From: Bacillus sp. IITD106
Lineage (GTDB): Bacteria > Bacillota > Bacilli > Bacillales > Bacillaceae_C
Reading direction: 5' to 3'
Assembly: GCF_019459225.1 (NCBI RefSeq)
Contig: NZ_JAIAZY010000001.1
Coordinates: forward strand, 1-64,000
DNA: 64,000 nucleotides
The notes under the pieces were generated by a model, which saw nothing but the letters and a program-made list of their open reading frames with translations, ran no database searches and had not been told where the DNA came from. Position numbers and translations under genes: made by a program. This document shows positions 1 to 7,950 of the stretch, in pieces. How positions within the stretch are numbered: the stretch's first letter is position 1; the number at the start of each line of letters is the position of its first letter.

Positions 1-411
1 TTCTAGTTCTGAAGCATTTTCTCCAATGTAGGGTGTCAAATCTTTTAAAGCACCCAATTGCATGTATGTTGCAAAGCCACTTTCTGCCTGATTCGGATTC
101 CATACATCTGGTGGATTGCCACTTGAAATCATCGTAATTAATTTTTGGTCAAATGAATCATATGGATAATTTTCTATTTTAACTTTTATATCTGGATTTT
201 TTTCTTCAAAAGAAGCGACAACTTCCTTTTGCCATTCCTCTTTATCCGGATCAGAAGCCATAGTCCAAATGATTTCTATTTGGTCTTTTTTGCTTCCACT
301 CTTTTTTCCAATTGTTTTACTGCTTTTTCCACAAGCAGATAACAATAATGTGGTAATTAAGAGTAATATCATTGGTAATAAAAACTTTTTCCTTTTTAAT
401 AGACCACCCAT
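1..411 (-). CDS. Sugar ABC transporter substrate-binding lipoprotein (partial)
   Basis: This is the N-terminal 137 residues of an extracellular solute-binding protein; the rest lies beyond the window edge. The start is ATG at 411, preceded by GGGAGGAAT. A short basic start and a hydrophobic stretch end in a lipobox (LLLSACGKS, about residues 14-22), so it should be a lipoprotein on the outer face of the membrane. The mature part reads like the family 1 sugar-binding proteins (EIIWTMASDPDKEEW, then MISSGNPPDVW). It would deliver a sugar to an ABC importer whose permease genes should lie to the left. It is divergent from the AraC-type gene at 618, a usual pairing of sugar importer and regulator. 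The substrate cannot be told. Confidence 0.85.
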   Translation of the reverse strand, partial: MGGLLKRKKFLLPMILLLITTLLLSACGKSSKTIGKKSGSKKDQIEIIWTMASDPDKEEWQKEVVASFEEKNPDIKVKIENYPYDSFDQKLITMISSGNPPDVWNPNQAESGFATYMQLGALKDLTPYIGENASELE

Positions 412-617
412 CCTAATTCCTCCCAAGTGTTTAGATTAATGTAACGATAATGAAATCGTAAAAGATGACATTATCTCTTTTTTATTTCTTCCTTTCTATA
501 ATAATTTTCAAGTTAAGATTATCATTATAGTATAATGGGATTCTACACGTATATTCTCTCTTTTCTAATTCTTCTACATATTCTATTATTAGATTATTAT
601 TTATTGGGGGTATAAAT

Positions 618-1460
618 TTGAGAACTAATTTTTATAAAACTACTCCTCTTGATATTAGTCGAGAAAAAAAAATTCACACTGAGATGCCAGATCATCATTA
701 TCATGATGGGTACGAAATCCTGTATCTAGTTTCAGGAAATGTTTATTATTTTATAGAAGGCAAAACATACCATGTAACGAATGGAACACTGTTAGTTATT
801 AATAAAAATGCTGTACACAAATTAGTTAATTCAAGTAATACGACATTCGAAAGGGTCACATTACTCTTTAAAAGTGAATTTATTGAAGATATTTTAAATT
901 CGAGTTGGAGCTATGATGTGTTCTCTATTTTTTCCTCTCGACAAAATATACTAAGATTGGAATCCAAAGATCAGAATCTTATCGAAACGCTATTTGATAA
1001 AATAATCAATGAGTTTAGTTTTCACCCACCTGGGTACGAAGATAGTTTAAAACTATTCCTTTTAGAAGTTCTTATATTTATTAAAAGACTAATGGATACA
1101 AAGTATAAATATAATGAAGTTGAAACTACCTTCACCCATAAAAAAGTCTTTGAAATAGTGAATTTTATCAATCAACATTATTATGAACAGCTAACAATAG
1201 AAAGCATTTCAAAAAAATTTTATATAAGTTCTTCCTATTTTTGCAAAGTATTCAAAGAAAATACGGGGTTTACATTTATTGAGTATCTTAATAACATTAG
1301 GATAAAAGAGGCAATCTCCCTATTAAAAGAGAATCGTTATAAAGTCGGAGAAATAGCAGAAAAAGTAGGGTTCGAAAGTTTGACACATTTTGGACGTGTT
1401 TTCAAGAAAATTACTGGGTACTCCCCTGTACAGTATCGTAACGTTCACATTCATGATTAA
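618..1460 (+). CDS. AraC-family transcriptional regulator with cupin sensor
   Basis: A 280-residue regulator. Residues about 18-100 form an AraC-type cupin ligand-binding domain (HHYHDGYEILYLVSGN near the start). Residues about 175-275 hold the paired helix-turn-helix motifs typical of the family (ISKKFYISSSYFCKVFKE, then KVGEIAEKVGFESLTHFGR). The start is TTG at 618 with GGGGG eight bases upstream. The gene is divergent from the sugar-binding lipoprotein at 1-411 across about 200 bp, so it probably activates that transporter operon in response to a sugar or sugar phosphate; this is inferred from position. The cluster then breaks off into degraded sequence on the right. Confidence 0.88.
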   Translation: MRTNFYKTTPLDISREKKIHTEMPDHHYHDGYEILYLVSGNVYYFIEGKTYHVTNGTLLVINKNAVHKLVNSSNTTFERVTLLFKSEFIEDILNSSWSYDVFSIFSSRQNILRLESKDQNLIETLFDKIINEFSFHPPGYEDSLKLFLLEVLIFIKRLMDTKYKYNEVETTFTHKKVFEIVNFINQHYYEQLTIESISKKFYISSSYFCKVFKENTGFTFIEYLNNIRIKEAISLLKENRYKVGEIAEKVGFESLTHFGRVFKKITGYSPVQYRNVHIHD

Positions 1461-1493
1461 TAACTTGACTCTTGCATTTTTTGAATGTGAAAA

Positions 1494-1722
1494 GGAGTTG
1501 TGCATGAAGTTCTGTCTGCAAGATTTATAGGGGTGCAAGGAATACCTGTTATCACGATAAAACAATCCAATTTGGGAAGCTGTTCCTTATCGTTTTATCC
1601 CTGGTGTTAGCTTAACGGCAAAATTTACCAAGGTGTACAAATTAATACAAGGGATAAATCTGTTTCCTGCGGAATTTGCGTTTGGAGTATTAAACTATAG
1701 AATTTACGCTGAAATGCTGTAA
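1494..1722 (+). pseudogene. Frameshifted C-terminal gene remnant
   Basis: Two overlapping reading frames look like one former protein. The first reads GVVHEVLSARFIGVQGIPV and stops near 1612. A second frame reads NNPIWEAVPYRFIPGVSLT and runs to TAA at 1722, ending in FAFGVLNYRIYAEML. Joining them needs one shift near 1560. I do not recognise the family. The next small open frame has its own ribosome binding site right after this stop, so the two were probably an operon before decay. Confidence 0.45.
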
Positions 1723-1735
1723 GGGAGGTAAAAAA

Positions 1736-1909
1736 TTGAGCGATAAAGAAAAATCTGTTGACGAACTTTTACTTGAATTCGCCAAGCTTAACCGTAAATC
1801 CAATAAAAAGCCGAGGAAGTTAAAATCAGTTGGATTCGGAAATCTTCTACTAGATCCCGATAATCCCGACGAGTTGAGTGGTATGAAAACGATGAAGCAT
1901 ACGACATAA
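1736..1909 (+). pseudogene. Small ORF with probable C-terminal frameshift
   Basis: A 57-codon frame starts with TTG at 1736, eight bases after AGGGAGG. It reads MSDKEKSVDELLLEFAKLNR and is rich in Lys, Asp and Glu. Near 1880 the frame goes out of register: the natural-looking end EWYENDEAYDIID lies in another frame and stops at 1921, whereas the present frame ends in SGMKTMKHTT. This suggests a one-base indel in a small acidic protein. The family was not recognised. It lies between a degraded gene and the parMR cassette, so it may be part of the same acquired segment. Confidence 0.4.
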
Positions 1910-1987
1910 TTGATTAATTTAGAAAATGAAAGCAAACAGGTGAAAAGCGAAGACCTTCTCCGTTTCCTCCTGTTAGTTTGATTATTT

Positions 1988-2014
1988 CCCGAACTCAAAA
2001 CGCCCGAGTTCGGA
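1988..2014. terminator. Hairpin between convergent units
   Basis: CCGAACTC at 1989 pairs with GAGTTCGG at 2006 around a nine-base loop. It lies just past the end of parR and past the remnants on the other strand. There is no clear T-tract, so this is a weak terminator call. Confidence 0.4.
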
Positions 2015-2069
2015 TTAGAAGTGACAAGTATATAAATATATTGGGGAATTTGCCTACCCCACAAGCATA

Positions 2070-2651
2070 CTATTTATTCATCGCAGCAAGAAAATCACCT
2101 AACAGACTTTCTAAATCATCCTCCGCTCTATCATTTTCCTCTTCCGCTTTTGCGCTATTCCAGTTAAAAGATTGTAAATCATCAACATCATCTGTAAAAG
2201 TTGGTTCTCCAACAGAATGTAAATGATCATCCTCATGTGAGATTTCATGCGGCTCTTCTTCCATTTTTATATCCTCTTGAAGATACAAGGCCTCATCCAG
2301 ATCCACAGAGTTACTATTTAACGAGGCTAGCAAGGAAGCCGTACGAACTGGGTCATTTAAAAGCTGGTAAATAATACTCCCGAGCAATGCCTCCGAATGT
2401 TCATGTTTAAGCCAATTTCGCTGTGATTTACTTAATTTTTTGGGGAGAGGAACAGTAATCGTTTCCCTTTCCCTAGAAAAAGACTGGCCGACTCCCTGCA
2501 TTACAAACTCAGCAATTTTACTGGAAAAATTCCTTCGCTCTGTTTCCTTTAGCTTTTGTAGATGTTTTAATAAATAATCAGGTGTATCGGAGGGGACACG
2601 AAATGAAATCGCTTGGCCCCTCTTCACCTCGGGCGAGGCAGACTTTTTCAT
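2070..2651 (-). CDS. parR: ParR-like plasmid segregation adaptor
   Basis: A 193-residue protein encoded 14 bases after the ParM-like gene, start ATG at 2651 with AAGGTGAT upstream. The N-terminal 110 residues (AISFRVPSDTPDYLLKHL and following) look like the small DNA-binding protein that accompanies StbA/ParM actins. The last 60 residues are strongly acidic (SHEDDHLHSVGEPTFTDDVD, KAEEENDRAEDDLESLL), a layout seen in adaptors that bind the filament end. In type II segregation systems ParR binds the parC site and couples it to ParM filaments. The assignment rests on gene order and the parC-like array at 3957 more than on a diagnostic motif. Confidence 0.65.
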   Translation of the reverse strand: MKKSASPEVKRGQAISFRVPSDTPDYLLKHLQKLKETERRNFSSKIAEFVMQGVGQSFSRERETITVPLPKKLSKSQRNWLKHEHSEALLGSIIYQLLNDPVRTASLLASLNSNSVDLDEALYLQEDIKMEEEPHEISHEDDHLHSVGEPTFTDDVDDLQSFNWNSAKAEEENDRAEDDLESLLGDFLAAMNK

Positions 2652-2665
2652 ACAATCACCTTATC

Positions 2666-3847
2666 TTATTGTTTTGCTGGTTCCTTAGTTTCCTTCTGTG
2701 CCTTTTGCTTCTCTGACTTTCTTACAAAATCGGAAATAAGCTTATAATAAGCATTCGCCATCATCCAAATACTCTCATCTTCATCTTCAAAAAAATCAAT
2801 ATTATAACCATCTAGATTATTATTTAGCGTTTTTAAATATTCTTTTAAAACAATCGAGCCGCCGCCAACAAAATAGCAGATTTCTGTTTGCGAGTTTTTC
2901 TGCCAGACATTACGGAGCAATCGATATTGCTTTTTGGCTAATTCAAGCAAGATGCGATCTGTAATATCATGGACACTTGTCCGGCTCCCTTTTACCATAA
3001 TATGATTGCGGTTATTCTTTCTTGTAATAATTTCAACGACATCACGGCGGCTGTCCAATTCAACTCCATGCTTGGATCTAATTTCTTCTCTGATTGCCTC
3101 TAATGATTCAGATACCCCAAGATTAAACCCTTGCGCTTTATCATCATCAACATTCCGGTTCCTAATAACCGCAATATCCGTAGATAGACCCCCAATATCT
3201 TGAATTAAAATTCTTTTATCGACTAAATCTTTATTGATGATTTTAAGATTATGATCCATTACAAGATTAATAAAGGCGGCAAAGCCTTCCGGATAGACCT
3301 TTACTTCATTAAACTTTATATTCACCTTTATTCCTTGGTATTTAGGTGTAACGAGAAATTCCACTTGATGAACCGAGCCTGTTAGTTTTGATCGGTATCC
3401 CAAGTCTTTTCCTTCCTTCACTTCACGAAGGGGGAGACCAGTTCCCAGCGTATAGTTGGCATCAATGACATTTTTTACTCGTGGGAACTTAGATGAATTT
3501 TCCTCTCTCGCCGCATCTAATGCCAACGCGGCAAAAAGCATAACTAATGTTTGATCTTCCTCTGATTTACTGCTTCCAGGGTCCAACTCGGCTGCATTGT
3601 TGCTCTTCGTTGCTAAATGACCTACACGATAAATAACGTTATTCTCTTTCAAAGCTGGGGAGTGGACCTTTATATGAATCCCCTCGACAGGATCCTTACT
3701 ATTTAATTCTTCCATTCCAATTACAGGACGGTCTTCTGTATCTATTGCGACAATGTTAGGTATATTTAATTCGTGCTCTAGTTCTCCGAAAATCGCCTTT
3801 AACGAGTCATTACCAACATCTACTGCTGCAATTCTGGGCATAGTCAT
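2666..3847 (-). CDS. parM: ParM/StbA-family actin-like segregation ATPase
   Basis: A 393-residue actin-fold ATPase. The phosphate-1 loop AAVDVGNDSLKAIF lies at the N-terminus, the phosphate-2 element QDIGGLSTDIAVI about residue 215, and the adenosine motif FVGGGSIVL about residue 330. The family polymerises with ATP and pushes plasmid copies apart. The start chosen is ATG at 3847, since AAAGGA lies nine bases upstream; ATG at 3856 would overlap that site and ATG at 3841 is also possible. It is the first gene of a two-gene operon with the ParR-like gene, and the centromere-like repeat array lies about 110 bp upstream. Whether it still segregates anything from this location is unknown. Confidence 0.82.
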   Translation of the reverse strand: MTMPRIAAVDVGNDSLKAIFGELEHELNIPNIVAIDTEDRPVIGMEELNSKDPVEGIHIKVHSPALKENNVIYRVGHLATKSNNAAELDPGSSKSEEDQTLVMLFAALALDAAREENSSKFPRVKNVIDANYTLGTGLPLREVKEGKDLGYRSKLTGSVHQVEFLVTPKYQGIKVNIKFNEVKVYPEGFAAFINLVMDHNLKIINKDLVDKRILIQDIGGLSTDIAVIRNRNVDDDKAQGFNLGVSESLEAIREEIRSKHGVELDSRRDVVEIITRKNNRNHIMVKGSRTSVHDITDRILLELAKKQYRLLRNVWQKNSQTEICYFVGGGSIVLKEYLKTLNNNLDGYNIDFFEDEDESIWMMANAYYKLISDFVRKSEKQKAQKETKEPAKQ

Positions 3848-3956
3848 TCGAATCATTCCTTTTATATAAATTTGCTATGTACATCTGATGACTTCTATTA
3901 AAGGTTATAAAAGTTTACTAGATTCAACAATGACTCACGCTGAAAAAAAATGAAAC

Positions 3957-4132
3957 TGTAAACCTGTAAACGGCTTGTAAACAAACCGATTTTTGTAAAC
4001 ATTTCTGTAAACTTCCATCACAAAATCGTATACATATTGTCACTTATAGATGTAAACGTGTTTGTGCACATGTACACGGGTTTGTATACATCTTGTTTAC
4101 TTTTCGTAAACATGTAAACAAGTATTGTAAAC
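3957..4132. repeat. parC-like centromere array of TGTAAAC repeats
   Basis: TGTAAAC occurs exactly at 3957, 3965, 3976, 3994, 4006, 4051, 4113 and 4126, all in one orientation. Variants include CGTAAAC (4105), TGTACAC (4071), TGTATAC (4083) and an inverted TGTTTAC (4094). The array lies upstream of parM, as parC does in type II segregation cassettes, where it serves as both centromere and operator bound by ParR. The remaining intergenic sequence (4133-4394) shows no further repeat. Confidence 0.7.
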
Positions 4133-4394
4133 ACTAGGAACAAAAACAAACATATCTAAATGAGGAGTTTTTAAGTTTACTTTTAACTACACTAAAATCT
4201 ATTCTCTATAATGAATTAGTGAATATTAGCTTATTAAAATACTAAAATTTTCTGACTACTAGTTAATATTCGAAACAATATTGCAATATAGATGCCATGG
4301 ATGTAACAAAATTATCACTCCCCTGTTCTTTTTCTAAGAAAAATCTATGTTACGATAATAAAAAATTAACAACTTAGAACATGGAGGTAAAAGA

Positions 4395-5186
4395 ATGCTT
4401 AAAAAAATATTATCTATTTTGGCAGTTACTCTACTGTCAGTAACAGTAGGCGCTAGTGTACAAGCTTCAACGATTACCGTAGAAAAAGGAGATACACTTT
4501 GGGATCTATCACAAGCAAAAAATACATCTGTAGAAAATATCAAAACATTAAACAATCTCAATACAGACCTCATTCGCCCTGGTGATGAACTTACAATTGC
4601 ACCACAAAAACAATATACAGTTAAGGAAGGCGACACATTATGGGACATAGCCAAGGAGCATCAAGTAAACGTCTCACAAATTAAAGAATGGAACCAACTA
4701 CATACAGATCTCATTCATCCTGGATTGAATCTATTAATCTTTGAAGGTGTAAAAACTACCAATACTGATATTGTAGAAAAACCGATACAGTCTGCTGAAG
4801 CAGCACCAAAGGAAAGTAAAAAGGTGGAACCAGCTACAGAAACACAAAATAAAAGTACATCCAATGTACCAGCTACATCCACAAATAATACAAGTTCAAA
4901 GGAAATTACAGTGAAAGCTACCGCTTATACCGCATCTTGTGAGGGTTGTTCCGGTATTACGGCAACTGGCATTAACCTTAAAGAAAACCCAAATGCAAAG
5001 GTGATCTCAGTTGACCCATCTGTTATTCCTCTTGGCAGTAAAGTTTATGTAGAAGGATATGGCGAGGCAATTGCCGGAGATACTGGTGGAGCCATTAAAG
5101 GAAATAAAATTGATGTGTTTATTCCTTCTAAACAAGATGCTATTAATTTTGGTGTAAAACAATTAAAGGTAACAATTTTAAACTAA
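4395..5186 (+). CDS. LysM and 3D domain cell-wall protein (YocH-like)
   Basis: A secreted 263-residue wall protein. A signal peptide spans residues 1-24 (cleavage near VQAS). Two LysM peptidoglycan-binding repeats follow at about 25-68 and 73-116, each with GDTLWD(L/I)(S/A). A Ser/Thr/Lys-rich linker (120-170) leads to a C-terminal 3D domain with ATAYTASCEGCSG and the signature DTGGAIKGNKIDVF, the double-psi barrel found in lytic transglycosylase-like and Sps/YocH proteins. The three Asp residues are intact. Start ATG follows GGAGG by eight bases. YocH-type genes are under WalRK control in Bacillus subtilis; I found no convincing WalR box here. Confidence 0.85.
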   Translation: MLKKILSILAVTLLSVTVGASVQASTITVEKGDTLWDLSQAKNTSVENIKTLNNLNTDLIRPGDELTIAPQKQYTVKEGDTLWDIAKEHQVNVSQIKEWNQLHTDLIHPGLNLLIFEGVKTTNTDIVEKPIQSAEAAPKESKKVEPATETQNKSTSNVPATSTNNTSSKEITVKATAYTASCEGCSGITATGINLKENPNAKVISVDPSVIPLGSKVYVEGYGEAIAGDTGGAIKGNKIDVFIPSKQDAINFGVKQLKVTILN

Positions 5187-5215
5187 TTCAAAGCACAAAG
5201 AATATAAATTTCCAC

Positions 5216-5262
5216 AAAACACTGCAAAATCTTGAAGTTCAAGATTTTGCAGTGTTTTTCTT
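5216..5262 (+). terminator. Intrinsic terminator of the LysM-3D gene
   Basis: A 21-bp perfect stem (5216-5236 with 5238-5258) is followed by a T-rich run. It lies 30 bp after the stop at 5186 and could act in both directions. Confidence 0.9.
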
Positions 5263-5267
5263 ATAAG

Positions 5268-5394
5268 TTAAAACATGCCATTCTCATTCAGGGAATTCGC
5301 AGGTATGGGTTGTCCCAAATCCAACACTTCTACTATTCGCTCTTCATTAAAGCCAAAAATTAAGAGAGATATAGCCCTTTGTTTTTTGTTCCAT
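5268..5394 (-). pseudogene. Short frameshifted gene remnant
   Basis: From ATG at 5394 (with AAAGGATGAT upstream) the frame reads MEQKTKGYISLNFWL and stops. The neighbouring frame continues as SLLIFGFNEERIVEVLDLGQ and ends at 5268, just before the terminator. Together they look like a 40-residue protein with one indel. The family was not recognised. Confidence 0.35.
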
Positions 5395-5428
5395 ATTAAT
5401 CATCCTTTCAGTTCACTGAAAATACACA

Positions 5429-5926
5429 TTACATCGAAGCTGATGAAGAAGCAGCGGCATTATCAGCTTTTACACAATCAATTGCGATAACTAACGCAAT
5501 CATGATGGTCTCCATCTCTTCATTCAATATCTGGACCTTATAGCTGTCACCCCAAGTAAACCACTTTTTGTTCACTCGACCGACGACCTCTCCATGCTGC
5601 AACACTTCAAAATCCATATCCCACCAGCTGCCTTGCACCTCAATACCTGCAGCATCAATCGTGTATCGTGCCTTTAGGAAGGAAAACTCCTTCTTTATTG
5701 TTAATACCTCTTGCCCATTCACCTCAACAAAAAACTTTGGTAAAAAGCTGAACATCTTTTTCGAAATGAGAGCGACTTCCTCTCCACTTTCATTCATAAT
5801 GGAAAACGACTTTGGGATTTTCAAAAAGCTCCCTTCTACATAATAAACATCATTCTCCTGCTGATCCTTTACCGTAAATTTACCACTTAAACTAAATACC
5901 TTTTGCTTTACATATAGCTCTTTCAT
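5429..5926 (-). CDS. LURP-one-related (tubby C2-like) family protein
   Basis: A 165-residue protein of the LURP-one-related family (YxjI-like). It shows the repeating strand pattern typical of the fold: MKELYVKQKVFSLSGKFTVK, YYVEGSFLKIPKSFSI, then ISKKMFSFLPKFFVE and VNKKWFTWGDSYKVQI. These soluble proteins resemble the membrane-anchored tubby barrel of scramblases; their bacterial role is not established. The C-terminus (DCVKADNAAASSSASM) is low complexity. Single gene, bounded by a remnant and the IS element. Confidence 0.75.
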   Translation of the reverse strand: MKELYVKQKVFSLSGKFTVKDQQENDVYYVEGSFLKIPKSFSIMNESGEEVALISKKMFSFLPKFFVEVNGQEVLTIKKEFSFLKARYTIDAAGIEVQGSWWDMDFEVLQHGEVVGRVNKKWFTWGDSYKVQILNEEMETIMIALVIAIDCVKADNAAASSSASM

Positions 5927-5967
5927 CCTAAACTCCCTTCAATGTAGCGTATTATTAAAAGTATAGT

Positions 5968-6080
5968 GAACTACATCGCCATTAAAATAGCGAGCTTCAA
6001 GTTCTACGCAACGAACTCTTGTCCATTGAACGTATACACTGTTGGCGTGTCCAACACCACTACTGATTGAGCATTTAACT
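5968..6080 (-). ncRNA. Predicted omega RNA scaffold / right end of the IS
   Basis: TnpB proteins use an RNA made from the 3' part of tnpB and the element's right end. Here two hairpins follow each other: AGTTC...GAACT over the tnpB stop, then TCGC...GCGA with flanking GAAGC and TAGTTCA. The guide would be the chromosomal flank just outside, about 5948-5967 read on the minus strand. The 5' limit given is a guess. Confidence 0.4.
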
Positions 6081-7269
6081 CTTTCAGATACTTTTTTCCT
6101 ATGTTAATAGCTCCATTGATATCGGCATTCATCACTGTTGTACATTCATCGCAAACATAGAGCCCTCTGTGTTTGCGATTCGTTTTTTTAGCATGTTCTT
6201 TGGAAGGGCCAGGCTTGCATGCAGAACAGGTTTGGGAAGTATATTCTTCCGTCACCATGTCAACGGAAATTCCTTTCTCCTCTGCCTTGTACGTGATCAT
6301 TTGGACCATTTTACGGAAAGGAAGACTATGAAACTTTTGATTATTTACCTTTCCAAAGTCAGCACCTTCACGAATCCCGTTCATCTCTCCAATCACAATG
6401 GTCTCGACCCCTTGTTGAACAGCCAGATCAATGACTTTTCGCGTCATGCTATGCAGGATATGGAATGTTTGCGCTTTCTTTTTCTTGTAGAGTTGAAGAA
6501 CTCTTTTGGATTTTTTGGGATATTCCACACCAGCGGTTGATTGCTGACCGTCAGAAATAGCTTGATAATGGGCTATTTTCTTATGGAAGTAACGTTCAAC
6601 TGACAACCATTGGCGGCCAGAAATGATATGGGAGCGTCCTTGGTAATCATAACATGCCAAGCTATTGACAATTCCTATATCAATCGCCATGAATTTCTCA
6701 CTCTTTTCATGGACAGTTACATCTGGATATTCTTGTGCCAATATGATTTTATATTCCCCGGCAACAAGTGGCTTCACTTCCACGGTTTTGACTACACCTA
6801 GATCGATATGATTGGGTACGGGGATATGGAGAAACTTCTTCTGTATACCATATTTCTCCCGCAAATAGGCCTTTTGTTTGGCCGGAATGGATAGCCGCAG
6901 GAAGTTTCCTTCTATGCGGAAGCCATTATTTAAAAACTTCACGTTGAAATTGGTTTGTTTAAAACGAGGAGGTTTGGGATTTAGTATCCCACCTGATTGC
7001 TTCAGTTCAAAGTACGATTCCCATGCTTCCTGAAGAACCTTTAAGACTTCCTGTGCTGATTGAGATGGTAGGTTCTTATACCAAAAGTGATCTTTTAATC
7101 TTTTTTTCTGTTCATACCAATCAGGAAAAGGTTCTCCACTTTCTTTATGCCAATTTCTTTTTTCGTAATTCGCCACATTCCATAATTTCCTCGCGGCATA
7201 GCCTAACCGGGATAAGATGATGTTGGCTTCATGAGTGGGTTTGTACACAAAATAAGAGGCGCGAATCAT
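6004..7269 (-). CDS. tnpB: TnpB RNA-guided endonuclease of IS605 element
   Basis: TnpB proteins are RNA-guided DNA nucleases that help IS200/IS605 elements persist, and they are the ancestors of Cas12. The start chosen is ATG at 7269, six bases after AAGGTGGTG and one base after the tnpA stop, giving 421 residues; GTG at 7281 lies inside the binding site. All catalytic parts are present: RuvC Asp197 (MAIDIGIVNSL), Glu295 (VIGEMNG) and Asp383 (MNADINGAIN). The zinc ribbon has Cys348, Cys351, Cys373 and Cys376 (TCSAC...YVCDEC). The length is full and no stop interrupts it, so the nuclease may be active. It is translationally coupled to tnpA. Confidence 0.93.
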   Translation of the reverse strand: MIRASYFVYKPTHEANIILSRLGYAARKLWNVANYEKRNWHKESGEPFPDWYEQKKRLKDHFWYKNLPSQSAQEVLKVLQEAWESYFELKQSGGILNPKPPRFKQTNFNVKFLNNGFRIEGNFLRLSIPAKQKAYLREKYGIQKKFLHIPVPNHIDLGVVKTVEVKPLVAGEYKIILAQEYPDVTVHEKSEKFMAIDIGIVNSLACYDYQGRSHIISGRQWLSVERYFHKKIAHYQAISDGQQSTAGVEYPKKSKRVLQLYKKKKAQTFHILHSMTRKVIDLAVQQGVETIVIGEMNGIREGADFGKVNNQKFHSLPFRKMVQMITYKAEEKGISVDMVTEEYTSQTCSACKPGPSKEHAKKTNRKHRGLYVCDECTTVMNADINGAINIGKKYLKELNAQSVVVLDTPTVYTFNGQEFVA

Positions 7270-7270
7270 G

Positions 7271-7690
7271 TTATTCACCACCTTTCATTTGTTTGTCAAT
7301 ATACCTTTTGATGACTTCTTCATTGATGGATCCGGCGGTTTCGATATAGAAGCTGTTATTCCATAAACGCCCTTTCCATAGTTTTTCCTTGATTTCGGGA
7401 TATCGCAACAATAATTTGCGCCCTGAAATCGCTTTTAACATTTTGACTATATACGAGGGTGCCACCTTGGGGTGTGCCGAAGCAAACACATGGATATGAT
7501 CTTGTTCACCTACCTCCATCGTGATAACTTCAAATCCCTTTTCCTTTGCGATTTCTTCGAAGAGGTCTTTAAGATACTGCTCAATTTCATTTGTAAGTAC
7601 TTTTCTCCGATATTTGACCGACCAAACGATATGATAATGGACATTATATACACAGGTTCTGGCATGTTTTAGATTAGATTTAGTTCCCAT
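7271..7690 (-). CDS. tnpA: TnpA, Y1 HUH transposase of IS200/IS605 element
   Basis: A 139-residue Y1 transposase that cuts and rejoins single-stranded ends. The HUH motif is visible as DHIHVF (about residues 64-69) and the catalytic tyrosine lies in SFYIETAG (about residue 117). The protein begins MGTKSNLKHARTCVYNVHYH and has the usual family length. The gene is intact and precedes tnpB by one base. The left-end hairpin lies just upstream. Confidence 0.93.
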   Translation of the reverse strand: MGTKSNLKHARTCVYNVHYHIVWSVKYRRKVLTNEIEQYLKDLFEEIAKEKGFEVITMEVGEQDHIHVFASAHPKVAPSYIVKMLKAISGRKLLLRYPEIKEKLWKGRLWNNSFYIETAGSINEEVIKRYIDKQMKGGE

Positions 7691-7704
7691 ACATATAGTT
7701 TATA

Positions 7705-7735
7705 TGAAACTTGATGTTTAATCAATAGTTTCAGC
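7705..7735. other. Left-end hairpin of the IS200/IS605 element
   Basis: GAAACT and AGTTTC (read on the minus strand, 7728-7733 and 7707-7712) enclose a 15-base interval, forming the subterminal hairpin that TnpA recognises in this family. It lies just upstream of tnpA. The rest of 7736-7906 shows no gene. Confidence 0.5.
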
Positions 7736-7904
7736 ACATTACAAAAGTACATATAGTATTTAGACTTCACAAAGAAGGCGTTCATTCATCCCTTCATTGA
7801 AATGAGGAGGATTCTGACCGCTTTATACTAAAACTTATAAATAGTAGTTGTGATTTTTTCATAATTTCCTCAAAACCTTAATACTGGCTTTTCCAGTAAA
7901 AGAA

Positions 7905-7936
7905 TAGACCCTGTTATAAAAACAAGGTCCTTCAAT
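7905..7936 (-). terminator. Terminator after the GH3 gene
   Basis: GACCCTGTT (7907) pairs with AACAAGGTC (7921), nine pairs with one wobble. On the minus strand TATTCTTTT follows, so it ends the MFS-GH3 transcript. Confidence 0.7.
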
Positions 7937-7950
7937 CATTTTTCTATATT

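Larger units (their letters stand above)
5965..7750 (-). mobile_element. IS200/IS605-family insertion sequence with tnpA and tnpB
   Basis: A complete IS200/IS605-type element read on the minus strand: left-end hairpin about 7707-7733, tnpA, tnpB, then right-end hairpins about 5970-6020. There are no terminal inverted repeats or target duplication, as expected for single-strand transposition. The outer limits are estimates: the right end is placed near the TAGTTCAC that ends the terminal hairpin region, the left end upstream of the left hairpin. It sits between the LURP-one gene and the GH3 gene without visibly breaking a gene. Confidence 0.8.

Noticed and set aside
449-463. cre-like sequence before the first sugar-binding protein
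   Set aside because: ATGAAATCGTAAAAG lacks the conserved final C and has no partner half; too weak.
1690-2064. 124-codon minus-strand frame
   Set aside because: Antisense to the small remnant ORF at 1736, which has a binding site and a protein-like composition.
4296-4360. WalR box before the LysM-3D gene
   Set aside because: Only single TGTWAH half-sites (TGTAAC, TGTTAC) without a correctly spaced second half.
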